64,000 bases of DNA from Tritrichomonas musculus (GCA_039105265.1 JAPFFF010000044.1:992001-1056000); one strand, 5' to 3'. Positions 10,872 to 21,622 are shown, numbered from the stretch's first letter. Program-made: numbers and translations. Notes: a model not told the origin generated them from the sequence alone.

Positions 10872-10913
10872 TGATGATTTCACCAAGGCCATTTATAAAT
10901 TTTTTTCTCTATT

Positions 10914-10922
10914 TTTATTTTT
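10914..10922 (+). promoter_or_regulatory. TTTATTTTT motif upstream of the HUH nuclease gene
   Basis: TTTATTTTT lies about 35 bases before the ATG at 10957, in a T-rich leader. It is farther from the start than in other genes, so the link is weaker here. Confidence 0.3.
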
Positions 10923-10956
10923 ATTTTTAAATTTTTTTCTTCATATCAAAAAACAA

Positions 10957-11256
10957 ATGTTGGGAAAAAGAAGGAACTATATGATCACATTCTGGACACA
11001 TGAATACCCTAAAGAGCTGCCAGATAACTCCACTTATCTATGTACATGTGAGGATACTTGTGAGAATGGCAGATATCATGGTCATGCATTCATTTATTTC
11101 AAAAATCCAGAAGATATGAAGTGTGTTAAGAGCTTATTTGGTCATAATGCTCATTTAGAAGTGCCTCGTAGAAACAGCTGGTGTATTCGATATATACTGA
11201 ATAACAATACGAGAAAACATGACTTCCAAGAATTTGGTGAACGGCCATTAGATTAA
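10957..11256 (+). CDS. Stand-alone HUH (Rep-like) endonuclease domain, 99 aa
   Basis: The protein matches the N-terminal nuclease domain of CRESS-virus and plasmid Rep proteins in motif order and spacing: a first strand ITFWTH (10-15, motif I position), the metal-binding HxH of RYHGHAFIYF (H41, H43; motif II), and a helix with the candidate catalytic tyrosine in CIRYIL (Y79; motif III), then FQEFGERP near the end, which resembles the stretch after motif III in Rep. Motifs are about 30-40 residues apart, as in Rep. No helicase domain follows. HUH enzymes nick one strand and stay bound to its 5' end through tyrosine. It is the first gene inside the left repeat of Polinton A, 17 bases before an HNH gene. 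The assignment rests on motifs only. Confidence 0.62.
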   Translation: MLGKRRNYMITFWTHEYPKELPDNSTYLCTCEDTCENGRYHGHAFIYFKNPEDMKCVKSLFGHNAHLEVPRRNSWCIRYILNNNTRKHDFQEFGERPLD

Positions 11257-11273
11257 TTTTTTGTATTTGAAAA

Positions 11274-11585
11274 ATGAGCTTTGTTCCATTAAAAGGCTTT
11301 ATAAATGACTATGAGATTTTAAATAAATACCCTTTCACAATAAGAAATAAGAAGACACGTAAACCATTGAAAGATTCAAAACATAACGAAGGTTATTTGA
11401 CGGTTAATTTGAATGGTGTAAATTATTTAAAACACGTTATTATTGCCAAACAATTTTTGCCTAACGATGATCCTGCTCACAAAAAAGAAGTCGATCATAA
11501 AAACCGCAATCGTAAAGATAACCGTCTATGTAATTTACGATGGGTAACACATTCTGAAAACAATTATAATCGTAAAATGCCGTAA
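11274..11585 (+). CDS. HNH endonuclease of Polinton A, 103 aa
   Basis: A small NUMOD4/HNH nuclease. Residues 1-30 (GFINDYEILNKYPFTIRN) match the NUMOD4 type start; a GYLTVNLNG strand and LKHVIIAKQFLP helix carry the middle His; VDHKNRNRKDNRLCNLRWVT (71-90) is the HNH core, with D-H, N and the second N-L-R-W-V-T signature. The family cuts double-stranded DNA using one metal ion, often as homing nucleases or phage DNA-processing enzymes. It follows the HUH gene by 17 bases, with the same direction as the genes after it, so the two nucleases may be co-expressed. The length is typical of a minimal HNH enzyme, and the frame looks whole. Confidence 0.85.
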   Translation: MSFVPLKGFINDYEILNKYPFTIRNKKTRKPLKDSKHNEGYLTVNLNGVNYLKHVIIAKQFLPNDDPAHKKEVDHKNRNRKDNRLCNLRWVTHSENNYNRKMP

Positions 11586-11594
11586 TTTATTTTT
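11586..11594 (+). promoter_or_regulatory. TTTATTTTT motif before the protease gene
   Basis: TTTATTTTT ends 7 bases before the ATG at 11602, followed by ATTCAAA. Same arrangement as before the E genes. Confidence 0.5.
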
Positions 11595-11601
11595 ATTCAA
11601 A

Positions 11602-14315
11602 ATGTCAGATATAATAATTATTCAAGGTCAAATTCGTTTTAATCCACCTATAACAAATCAAAAAGTTGCAGATTTGAAAAGAGAACACAATTTTAAATAT
11701 ATAGATATCACAAATAATTATGTGACATGTTTAGTGCCCTATAATTGGATACCAGCAAAGGGGTTTAGGGATGAATTAGAAATATTTGCGAATAATATGA
11801 AGGGCAAATTATTTAGAGAACGCTTTAGTGGTGAAATTTTGGCCTATAAAGGATCGCCTAATGCTAAATCTGCTTGGCGTTATTTCATTAAATATGGGAA
11901 GGTGCAAAGTGACAATAATGCTGCCTTTAAGTTCATAAAATATTATAAGCCCAAACCAAAAAGACATGCAAAATGGGTGAAGCCAGAGCATGATGATGCA
12001 TTACCGCCACCTCAAGAAGAACCATCACAAAATAAAACAATCTTTCAGAAAAAGTCATCGTCTTCGGCCAAACCTATACTTAAAAAGTTGGCATCTTCAT
12101 CGTCTTCTTCTCAAACATCTACATTATCATCAAGCGGTACATCAAGAGCGCCATCTCCTCCCCCACCCCCACAAACATCCCCTCAATCATCAAAACAAAC
12201 ATCAAGGCACACATCAAGACCACCAACACCTCCAATGGATCTAGACCAATTTATTGATTATAATGCAATCACTGATAATAATTCACAATTAGAATCAAAA
12301 GAAGTATATCCATATCTAAAACTATTAGTAGAAAAAGGAAAAAAGGTGAAAAGAATAGGACATGTAGCCTTATTGCCTCCTGATTGGTTTTATTATCTAT
12401 ATGAGAATCCGAAACAAGAAGCAGTGGACTCTCTCTTTGAGTATCTTAGTAAAGCTCCACAATTTAATAAGAAACCAATTGATTATTATGATTGCATTGT
12501 AATTCCTGCTGAACTAGAGGAACATTGGATATTATAGGGTTGCATTTGGCACGGTTTGGGCAAAAAAGCTGCCCACCCAAGTTATTTTGATAACCCAACG
12601 GGTATAAGCAAATTATTTGTTGAATATTTTAAATATGTTGTTTTGCAACCCTATTAATTATATTTAACTTTTCTTAAAAATATGTATATTTTAAATATGT
12701 TGTTTTGCATAAAAATAATAAAATATAATTAAAATTAAAATAGATATTTTGGAGTTTTTATTTATTAATTTATTTTTTTATATATTCAATTTTTTCAAAG
12801 ATAAATTCTGTTGTTATTTATAAATTCTATTGGGCTGGATACTTTTCTATGTTTTCATTCAATTTTTCAGTTAAAAAATAAAAATTTGCCCTGGGCAAAG
12901 TGGCTGGGCAGCGACGATAGCCCATTTTTTCAATCCTTTTTAATCGGGGCTGGGCTAGCCCAAGGGAAGTTATATGATAAATTCAAAAGCTATTTTTAAT
13001 ATTTTTCTTTTTAAATCATTATCTTTTCTTTAATATATGATATTAATTGATTATTGTGTTTGATAAAATAAAAAAATTCAAACATATTTTTGTATATAAA
13101 TAAAATAAAGTTTGGAATGGATTTTTGGCAAGATATTTCATTAAAATAATCATAAAATTAGGATAATAAAGTGAAATAAATATCAATATATTTAATAATC
13201 ATATAAAATGTAAATAAAATATTAAATAAATTAAAATAATTATATTTTTATTATTGAATAATTTAATAAATTAAAAAAAATAAATATTTATGAATATTCT
13301 CGTTTAAAGTATATTTAATCATTATATTATTACATATTAAAAATAGATACTCATTATAAAATATAATATATAAATATATTGTTTAAAATAATTAAGAAAA
13401 GATATAATATTTAAAAAAGACATTTTAATTAACAGAATTCACAAAATAAATAAAAAGAATTCCATGAACAAAGGGCACATTACCGATTTTTTTTAGTTCA
13501 AATAATAATAAAAATGATGAATTAATAGATTCAAATGCAACTACATTCCACAACTAGCAATCAAATTCAGAACAAATATCATCATTTTCATAATTTGGAA
13601 GTATTGATATATATTTTATGCTTTTATTCAATACCGAAAAGTTCACACTTTAATGATGTCCTTAAAAAGTGGCCTTTACATTGTACAATTGATCACATCA
13701 CATCATCATAATTTTTGAGGCTCAATTGCCCAGTGGGCTGCCCACTTCTTCAATTTTTTGACCCTATGCAACCCTAGGATATTAATAGTAATCGATAATG
13801 GCAATAAAGATATCGGTGTATATGATTCAAACATGAAAGCATACCCAGATATCGGTAAAATAATAAATAAATTCTTGAAATCACAAGGCATTAATCAGAA
13901 ATATCCAATGAGATATAATCGTGTTCCTAAACAAAATAATGATATTGATTGTGCTATATTAATGATGCAAAATGCAAGGATATTATTGCATGATGGTAAA
14001 TGGCCTTATCCAATAGATGACGTACCTAATATTAGACAAAGAATTGCACGTGAATTAAAGAGCAAATCATTAGAAACAGCTGCCCTCCCACCTACACCAC
14101 CAAGTTTTCAAAAACATTCTAACAACACAGAAAAACCGACTCTCCCCAAAAAAAAAATGAGTCAAGCTGAGAAGGAAAGAATCGAACAAGAGACTTATAA
14201 TTATTTTATTAAAAAAGGTGCATATCATTTAGCTAAATCATATAAATACCCTTATTGGAATGTTCATGAAGATGTAGAATCTGGTGTACCAAAAGATAAA
14301 TCAAAAAGAATGTAA
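11602..14315 (+). pseudogene. Adenain-like cysteine protease gene of Polinton A2, interrupted by a hAT element
   Basis: Polinton maturation protease of the adenovirus/Ulp1 type, which trims capsid proteins. The N-terminal 120 residues form an unrecognised domain (starting MSDIIIIQGQIRF), then a Ser/Pro-rich linker (about 155-210), then the protease region: the His of EEHW lies left of the inserted element, while the acidic IDNGNKD and the Gln and Cys of PKQNNDIDCA lie right of it. The C-terminal tail is charged and ends near 14315. The hAT element at 12535-13776 splits it with a clear target duplication. Family usual length is about 200 residues for the protease core, so the N-terminal domain and linker are additions. 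Neighbours are nuclease genes before and capsid-type genes after. Confidence 0.75.
12535..13776. mobile_element. Non-autonomous hAT-type element in the protease gene (copy 1)
   Basis: A 1242-bp insertion with short inverted ends TAGGGTTGCA and TGCAACCCTA, flanked by perfect 8-bp duplications GGATATTA (12527-12534 and 13777-13784). TAGGG-type ends with 8-bp duplications are the hallmark of hAT elements. I see no transposase; the interior is A+T-rich with subterminal copies of GCCCA/TGGGC motifs near both ends (for example GGGCTGCCCACTT at 13735-13747 and GCTGCCCACCC near 12570). It would need a transposase from a relative elsewhere. Confidence 0.88.
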
Positions 14316-14340
14316 ATTAAAAATTTTTCAATAAATAAAA

Positions 14341-14709
14341 ATGCCAGAATTAATTTTGCCAATTGAATGTTCACTTTATTTTAATAAAACATTGAAAAAG
14401 ACAGAAATATCTGAATTATCAGAAATTTGTAAATCAAAGTTTAAATTATCAAACAAAAAAATAATCTTTACTGATTGGGCAAAGAAATTTGATTGGGATG
14501 ATTATGAGGACGTTAAAGAAATATTGAATTTAGTGGCCAAATATTGTTCAGTACATAAAATCACACTTTTTGGATCGATAATTGGTTATATAGGTGAAAG
14601 GAATGAAAATATGGTCAAATCAAAAGCCTATCAGATTCAATTGAAAAAGGGAGATATAATTCCAAAGGAAATAATCCTTCATGCTAGGAAACCAAGAAAG
14701 AATAAGTAA
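14341..14709 (+). CDS. Polinton A protein of unknown function, 122 aa
   Basis: Not recognised. It is a small mixed alpha/beta protein with no membrane segment, a Trp/Asp-rich middle (DWAKKFDWDDYEDVKE, about 42-57) and a basic tail (ARKPRKNK). It lies 25 bases after the protease gene and 20 before the capsid-type gene, all on the same strand, so it may belong to the structural or packaging set. The frame looks whole. A basic tail could mean DNA or RNA binding, but nothing stronger can be said. Confidence 0.55.
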   Translation: MPELILPIECSLYFNKTLKKTEISELSEICKSKFKLSNKKIIFTDWAKKFDWDDYEDVKEILNLVAKYCSVHKITLFGSIIGYIGERNENMVKSKAYQIQLKKGDIIPKEIILHARKPRKNK

Positions 14710-14713
14710 GATA

Positions 14714-14722
14714 TTTATTTTT
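14714..14722 (+). promoter_or_regulatory. TTTATTTTT motif before the capsid-type gene
   Basis: TTTATTTTT followed by AGTCAAAATG, with the ATG at 14730; spacing is 7 bases. It overlaps the end of the preceding intergenic region. Confidence 0.5.
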
Positions 14723-14729
14723 AGTCAAA

Positions 14730-15695
14730 ATGGAGTTACCGCCAAGAGTTAAAACACAACACCCTAATCGCGAAAATATTGTACATGATGCTAACGTTCC
14801 TGTCCCAATTGAGACTGCTTTTTTCTTAGAGGACTCACAAAGAGATCCAAGCAAATTTAATCGTTTTTATTTCAATTTTCCTGGTGATTGGTCAACGTCA
14901 AACAAAGGCGAAACAATTGTGGGTGTAAGGTCAATGTGGCTCGTTTCAAAAAGACGAAAACTTGAATTCACCATCTCAATTGCTAAATATTTAAAGGTTT
15001 CATTTGATAAAATACCTGGATTCAGTATACACGATAGAATTAAATCTATGACTTCATCTCTTTATCAGGATGATTTAAAAATCAAAGAAATAAAAGTAAT
15101 TGACTGGCTCTCAACAGAAAGAGATTTCAGAGGATTTTTTGAAGCAGTCCACAATGCTTTGAAATCATATATCTCAATATGGTGGAATAGCATCACTAAC
15201 GCATTTGAACAATCTGATATTGATGTTTTGAATAGAGACATACAAATTGATGGTTATTATAACGAAAAAGGTTTTCATGAAAAAATATATTCTAAACGAA
15301 ACAATAATTCTTTAGATAAATACGGTTGTGCTTTCAAAATAACTGAAATGAATAAAGATTTTGAGGAAGTATTCAATATTGGTGACGGACCTACTCAAAA
15401 TAGAAAAGGAAAATATAATTTGTATGAAAATGAATTAATTTTTGATAATATTTGGGATCGTCATTCATGTAAAGTTTATTCTTCACTTGGCGAACAATCA
15501 TTACATAATTATATCGGTAATTCACAAATTTATTATAATCCTATCAAATATTTTAAATTGAATTCCTCTGATCAACGGTTTTGGATTGAATTATATTCTG
15601 CCAGACAATACAATGCCCCCGTTAAATTACCCAATGGAGAAACTTTTGTCATGGAAATGCAGTTCTTGCCTTATAATAAGATGTTATACGTTTAA
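14730..15695 (+). CDS. Candidate minor capsid (vertex/penton-type) protein of Polinton A, 321 aa
   Basis: Homologous to the 446-residue protein at 60009-61349 in Polinton F, which also lies directly before the integrase. Shared blocks are PIETAFFLEDSQRDPSKFNR with FNFP near the start, GVRSMWLVSKRRKLEF (66-81), NIWDRHSCKVYSS, and a C-terminal strand series (IYYNPIKYFKLNSSDQRFWI then FVMEMQFLP). Strand-rich ends and a conserved place in the structural cluster suggest a single jelly-roll capsid protein, but I cannot prove this from sequence. The copy here looks whole; the F relative is longer because of Lys/Glu and Pro/Thr repeats. The integrase start follows 11 bases downstream. Confidence 0.6.
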   Translation: MELPPRVKTQHPNRENIVHDANVPVPIETAFFLEDSQRDPSKFNRFYFNFPGDWSTSNKGETIVGVRSMWLVSKRRKLEFTISIAKYLKVSFDKIPGFSIHDRIKSMTSSLYQDDLKIKEIKVIDWLSTERDFRGFFEAVHNALKSYISIWWNSITNAFEQSDIDVLNRDIQIDGYYNEKGFHEKIYSKRNNNSLDKYGCAFKITEMNKDFEEVFNIGDGPTQNRKGKYNLYENELIFDNIWDRHSCKVYSSLGEQSLHNYIGNSQIYYNPIKYFKLNSSDQRFWIELYSARQYNAPVKLPNGETFVMEMQFLPYNKMLYV

Positions 15696-15706
15696 TTTAT
15701 AAAAAA

Positions 15707-15958
15707 ATGACATCACTTGCAGAATTATACAAGGAATATCCATACCGTGGTCCAGCTTTTGAAAAACATGCACTTGAAAAAGGTTATTCGAAAAAAGAGA
15801 TAAGGAAATTTCAATCAGAATCCGTTGTTCATGATCAAAAAGTGCCAACTCCTAAATATATACCAATCGTATCGTCTCATTCCGGAGGTTTTCAGATGGA
15901 TACGTTTATAAACGATAAAGGAGCTAACGGTTTGAATTATTTGATGCTTATCAATTAA
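15707..15958 (+). pseudogene. Integrase, N-terminal part (Polinton A2)
   Basis: Start of an RVE-type integrase like the one at 61361-62446: the N-terminal helix region (SLAELYKEYPYRGPAFEKHA), the VVHDQKVPTPK linker and the first catalytic strand with GGFQMDTFIND and LNYLML. Only this part is present in the A2 and A3 copies, which are shortened derivatives. The enzyme family joins Polinton ends to target DNA. Confidence 0.8.
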
Positions 15959-17199
15959 GTGGCAAACCGCAAAACTTTATTCAAAGATGTGTAAGCGGAG
16001 GAAGAACAATGACAGCATCAAATCAAAAGCAATATATAGAAGGAAGAATACAAGATTTTGATGCAGTTAGCCTTTATCCTTCAGCTATGTATGTAATGGA
16101 TGGTGTTGCTAAAGGAAAACCGAAAATTTTGCCTCAAAATATAGACCATGATCAATTGATGAAATATGACACTTTTTTTATTGAAATCAATATTAATGAA
16201 ATCAAGTGCAAATCCGATAAGCCATATAAATTCGGGCAAGTCTTTAGACGAAATGATAAGGGCTCAAAAATATTTGACAATGATCCTGTTAGCAATTTTT
16301 ATATTGACAAGATTGCACTAATGGATTTAATAGAGTTCTATGATATCAAATACGAAATCATTCGTGGTTACTATTTTGATGAAGGATTTAATAAGAAGAT
16401 TAATGAGTTCATTCTTGGATTATTTAATTTAAGACTCAAATATAAGAAAGAGAAGAATCCACTGCAGTCAACCATCAAATTGCTATTGAATTCAATCTAT
16501 GGCAAATCAATATTGAAAGCGATGAAAACCGAAACAAAAAGTGTACCCAGAGATGAGCTAATGAAATACATTTGGCGCAATTATAACTTTATCACAGAAA
16601 TCTATGATGAACCGACAATTGATAGATGCTATGTGAAAAAGCTGAAGCCGATCAATGATCATTTCAATCTCCCACAATTTGGTGCTAGCGTTCTTTCATG
16701 GTCAAAACATTTGATGAATCATGTTATGGCTAGTGCAGAACAAAATGGGATTGAAATATTCTATCAAGATACCGATAGCATGCACCTATATGAAGAGGAT
16801 GTGAAAAAAGTGGCAGAGATCTTTAAGGAGAAATATAATGCTGAATTAATAGGTGAAAACATGTGTCAATTTCATAATGATTTTGACGGTTTTGAGGGTG
16901 CAGTAGGCCAAATACATTCACGAAAACTGATCGCATTAGGCAAGAAAAGTTATTTAGATATCTTAGTCGATGAAGAAGGAAAAGAAGGATATCATATAAG
17001 ACTCAAGGGCATTCCTCATCAAGTGATCATTAATAATTGTAAACGAATGGGCATCACAATTGAAGAACTCTATGAAAAATTGTATGCTGGGGCCAAAATG
17101 GAGTTCAATTTATTAGATGGCACAAATACATTCAGAAAAACTCAAACTTTTCAGCAGACTAATATCAAAAAGTTTAGCAGGACCCTTAAATTCATTTAG
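15950..17199 (+). pseudogene. DNA polymerase B, C-terminal part (Polinton A2)
   Basis: Carries the polymerase half only: FDAVSLYPSAM, LLLNSIYGKS, FYQDTDSMH and LGKKSY motifs, the same sequence as in A1. The exonuclease half is not present in this shortened derivative. Confidence 0.85.
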
Positions 17200-17929
17200 T
17201 TAACACATCCTTAACGTCTGCATCTTTAGCTGGCTTTACTTTAATTGAAACAAACAAAGGACTTTTTAAAGCGATAGGCTGAAATTGGAAATCGACTAAA
17301 CTTAATTCTAAATATTTTAAACTATCTGTGTTTGTTTTTATTTTTATTGGTTTTCCTTCTTTCTCAAAGTCATAAATCAGTGGCTTGCCGTCTATAGCCA
17401 TTGTGTTTATATTTCCTATAACTGAAGGAGTATACTCTTGATCTCCAATAGCTGAATACATCGGATTACCTTGTAAAGAGACTAAATAAAGTTTTGTATG
17501 AGTTATGATCGGCAAATCTGGCACAATAAAGGGTTCTTTAGGATCAATTGTCAAAGGCAACGGAGTGTTATATAATCCAGTCAATAATGCTGCTCTGTGA
17601 GATATTGATGTAATTGTTGTTTTCAAACTTGCTGTTATCTTAAATGTGCGTTTATTTTTATCATATTCCCATGCTAATTCACTTTTCTGACTAAAAATTT
17701 GTTCAAGTTGTTTGATAGAATAATGATAGGACTCAGAAAATTCAATAGTATGAACGGTTTTGCCAACTTGATATTTCATATAATCATCTTTTGTACTTAA
17801 TAATATGTTTGAATTAGTGTTTATAGAAGACACATAATATTTTACATAGCTGCATTTCCAAGGTATATTCATCGTCAAAGACACAGTATGATATTTTTGT
17901 GAGTCACGGCTTTGCATAGAAATTAACAT
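17192..17929 (-). CDS. Polinton A opposite-strand protein (copy 2)
   Basis: Same 245-residue protein as at 4042-4779, with the same 8-base overlap with the polymerase end and the same 16-base divergent gap to the fibre start. Confidence 0.6.
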   Translation of the reverse strand: MLISMQSRDSQKYHTVSLTMNIPWKCSYVKYYVSSINTNSNILLSTKDDYMKYQVGKTVHTIEFSESYHYSIKQLEQIFSQKSELAWEYDKNKRTFKITASLKTTITSISHRAALLTGLYNTPLPLTIDPKEPFIVPDLPIITHTKLYLVSLQGNPMYSAIGDQEYTPSVIGNINTMAIDGKPLIYDFEKEGKPIKIKTNTDSLKYLELSLVDFQFQPIALKSPLFVSIKVKPAKDADVKDVLTK

Positions 17930-17945
17930 TTATTTATTATTAAAT

Positions 17946-20900
17946 ATGTCGATTGGTTTATACTCAATTCAATCAAGTGAGGCTGAGACATTAAAATCAA
18001 ATGGAATAGAAATCAAAGTCGGAGAAGATGAGAATGGAAATAAAATTGTTCAAATAGAAGATGAAGATGGTTCTTCAGTTTTCTTCAATAACATTTATAA
18101 TAAAACAGAGATAGATGCCTATATAACTGCAGGTGCAGGTATAAAACCAGGAGATATAAAAAACTTATATAAGGTCAATATTTATCCAACAGGACAAATC
18201 AAGGTGAATGGCAAATTGACCAATGCTTTCACCTTAGAACAGCTTTATAAATGTTTGAATGATAATTCAGATGCTATTCAAAACTCTCTAAATCAATTGA
18301 AAATAGACGCAACTTTTGATGTAAACCGTGAAATTTCAGACTTAACATTGAAAGGATTAGATTTTGATCTAAAGAATAAACATTATATCTCAACAGAAAA
18401 CAATTCAATAAAGACATATAATCAATTAATAAGAGTACTCAATCAGTTTATTAAACATTCAAGGGCTATGACGGTTATCAGCCCAGATAATAAACTATTG
18501 AAAATGCTCCCCCTTAAAAAAGAGGATGGTGCTCAACTTTTGGATTATTGGGAGGATAAACGATGCTATTATGAAAAAGAAAAAGTAACCACAATTAATG
18601 AGATTATTGAATCATTGAATATCACTCTTGAAAATTTATATAATTGGATGAAAACATTCAATAATTTGAAAGATTTCGGTTTTGACAGTTCATCAAATAT
18701 TAAACCAGATGGAAAAGCAAAAGTGATAACGTATGAAGAAACCGAAAAAGAATCAGAACCATGGTATGGATCATTTTTGACCAAAAATAGAATGAAAACT
18801 AAAGACGAACCTATCACAAATTTTGACCAAATGGTCAATGCAATCAATACAAACACAGAAACAATATCTCAAATGCATGAAGATATTATGGAAGGCTTAA
18901 ATAATCAAGAAGTGACAGTATATAATGATGCCAAAGATGAAATAGAGACAAAAACTTTAAAAACAAAAACAGTGAACGATAAAGGTGAAATCGAATATGA
19001 TAATATAGCCAATGTTTTTGAAAAATTGAAGAAGGCCGATAAACAGAATCAGAATTTTTTCCGTCATATCATGGAGAATTTTAATAAAACTGCTTTGAAA
19101 AATATATATAATAATTTTAAACAGACTGTGTTTGGTAAAGATGGAGAAACATATCAGAAGACATATATAGCACATTTTGATGATGATGTTGCTGGTGATA
19201 AACATTTTGCCGTTGTCGACTTTTTGAATCAATACTTTTCAAATACAAGCAGTTTTGAAGACTGGAAAGAATGGATAGGCAAAAATATAAATAAACAGAA
19301 AATGATGGAGGTTCTTGATAAAATTCAGATACCATTTCATAAATTAGATGGAGAAATAGAAAATAGAGAATATCGTTTTATGTTTGATGGAGAGGATATC
19401 GTTGATATTGAAAATCCAGTTGATATAGGCAAGTTCATGGATTGGCTCAAAGAGATAATTCAAAATAGTAAATATACAGCTCCAATACAAACATTTTTAT
19501 ATAACAACTTTTCCAAAGAAAAATTTATTGAAATATTTAACGGCACAGTTCAATTAATATGGGATAAATCCACAAAAAAAATTATTCATGCAGTTTATCA
19601 ATTTGTCAATCATCCAATAGAAACGACGGGTGATATCGTTATTGAAGTGAATAGTGCTTATGAATTTTTGAAAAAATATTATGAAAACCAAACAGAGCTT
19701 ATGAAAAGTATCCTTACTGTTATTTTGGTTCTTCTTGGTTCAGGAATTACGGGAATGGTAATCACAAGTGCATTCAAAAAGATTCGTGCCAAAAAAATTG
19801 AAAATGGACGTTTAGCATTAAGCACGAGCAATTTTGAAGGAGGGCAATTGTTGGATATTAATAATGGCATTATTATTGATGGAAATGATAATAATGATGA
19901 TTATAATAATGATGACGATATGAGAGACCCTAGTTTTCAGGGATGGATCGATACAACAAATAGAAATATTCGAAATATTATTCAGCAACATAATGTTTTA
20001 GAAGAAAGAGTCTCAAATATAAGAGAATGCAATTGTAATGATAATAATAATAATAATAATAATCAAAGATTTTTTGGCCAAATTTCTCAACAACAACATC
20101 TTGACATTCAACAATTAATTCAAAAGCAAAATCATTTAATAATTGATAATAGTGTCGGCTCTTTTGTTGATGCGATGTTTCAACCAGAAATATATCAAGA
20201 AGCAGCAACTCAAGTGAACACAACGATAAAAAGACGACGAAAAAAGAAAGAAAAAGTGAATGTAATTGACACATCACATGATCGTTCTTTTCGAAGAGAT
20301 GAAAATTATGTTTTTGACATATTAACTGATCATTGGGTTCTTCATAATAATTCTAATTTTCAATCTGGTTGGCGAACAAATCTTAATGCACAAAATATGC
20401 CACGCAATTTTATCATTGACACTTTTCATGGTGAATGGGTTGCTGTCGGTGCAGAAAATGGTATTCAAGAATCAAATACAGACTGGAGAACGAATCCTAG
20501 TTCAGCATTAGCAACCTTTCTGTTGCCATCTCAAATAAATGATGGTGTTTTTCGTTGGAGTGATAGATATGATCAATGGACATTTCATGCAAATTATAAC
20601 TCATATACAAATCAAGATCAAAGTGAAAGATTAGAATGGCAAAGAGATCAAAGACAACATTTTGGTGATAATTATGTTTGGAATGTTTTTGATCAAGAAT
20701 GGCAAGAACATGGACAGAATTTTGAAGCTGGATGGAGAACCAATCATGAATTTGTTCCTCCTGATAACTATGTATGGGATGATTATTTAGAAGAGTGGGT
20801 GATGTTATCATATAGAAATAGAGGTTTTGACAGCAATTGGAGAAATAGCTATTCAGAGAGTGTGTCAGTTATGGTTGAATTTTTGAATTCAGGCCGATTT

Positions 20901-21580
20901 TTAGGAAAAGGCCAAATTGTTCAATATGGAGGTGAATGGGTTTGGCGCCATCATGTAGACCTCGTTGATGATATTAAATTATTATCAGATGAAATAGCAG
21001 ATATTAATATTAATAATAATTTGCCAGCAAATATTTCAGGAGTGAATTCAGTAAATGAATTATTAGAAAGCTATGATATCAATATTTTGAAAGAAGATGG
21101 CCGAACAATTGATGAGAAAAAACCGGTTTTAGGCAATTTCAATATATTAGCAAATTTGAATGTAAATGGATTAATAAACGGTGTTGATATTGAAAAATTA
21201 GCTACGTCATCAGATAAGACAGATTCACTTTTTAATATAAAATTTGGAGTTCCAGAATTCAATGTGAAAAATGAAAACGTTGAAGGGGATACAAAAACAA
21301 TCAATAATGTAAATTATAATATATTGAAAATTAAAATAAATGATGATGATATTGAACAAAAATTGAAAGCTTTCAATGGGAATATATTCAAAATAATTCT
21401 CAGAAAAGATGTTGTTTATGACACAGAAGGACGATATATCAAAGAATTTTTCATAAGCGTTCATGATAATCATATTCAATGTCCGATAATATCTTATGAT
21501 GAAGAATCGAAAGGATATACAAATAAATGTTCTGAAGATAGCTCTCAATTTTTCATAGCTTTTGATGAGCGTCTTAATAT
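17946..21580 (+). pseudogene. Giant fibre-like protein gene, 5' part (Polinton A2)
   Basis: Second copy of the fibre gene, entered by Polinton E at 21581. It is a mosaic: in the Trp-repeat region near 20580-20610 it carries the same base states as A3, while near 21490 it carries those of A1. This is the expected trace of an exchange between the two copies. Domains are as described for the A1 copy. Confidence 0.7.
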
Positions 21581-21622
21581 AGTAGTAATAGTAGTGGGTG
21601 TTTCACACCACACTACCCAATA
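21581..21622. repeat. Polinton E left tip with hairpin (copy 2)
   Basis: Same tip and hairpin as at 8434-8475. The E arm joins the A fibre gene at the same base in both copies. Confidence 0.6.

Larger units (their letters stand above)
2800..15948. repeat. Tandem unit 1 (about 13.15 kb)
   Basis: This segment recurs almost base for base at 15949-29095 and in part at 29096-34727. The unit runs from the A polymerase through the opposite-strand gene, fibre gene, E left arm with mariner-1, A left end, protease gene with its hAT insertion, and into the integrase. Offsets between copies are 13147-13150 bases; the small length differences lie in short Asn-codon repeats of the fibre gene. Confidence 0.92.
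10819..21580. mobile_element. Polinton A2, internally shortened, left part (fossil)
   Basis: Starts with the 53-bp A terminal repeat and carries, in order: HUH nuclease, HNH nuclease, protease gene, small gene, capsid-type gene, part of the integrase, part of the polymerase, opposite-strand gene and the 5' part of the fibre gene. It is a shortened derivative of family A lacking the usual middle genes. Polinton E enters its fibre gene at 21581. A hAT element interrupts its protease gene. Near-identity to A3 points to a very recent origin. Confidence 0.85.

Noticed and set aside
11990-12244. His/Leu/Pro-rich 84-codon frame overlapping the protease gene
   Set aside because: It is a frame-shifted reading of the Ser/Pro-rich linker; the real gene is the longer frame.
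12811-12999. 62-codon frame inside the hAT element
   Set aside because: No similarity to a hAT transposase and no start context; a chance frame.
20041-20064. AAT/GAT trinucleotide runs as a regulatory repeat
   Set aside because: They are in frame as Asn/Asp codons of the fibre linker and vary in copy number by whole codons; a coding microsatellite.
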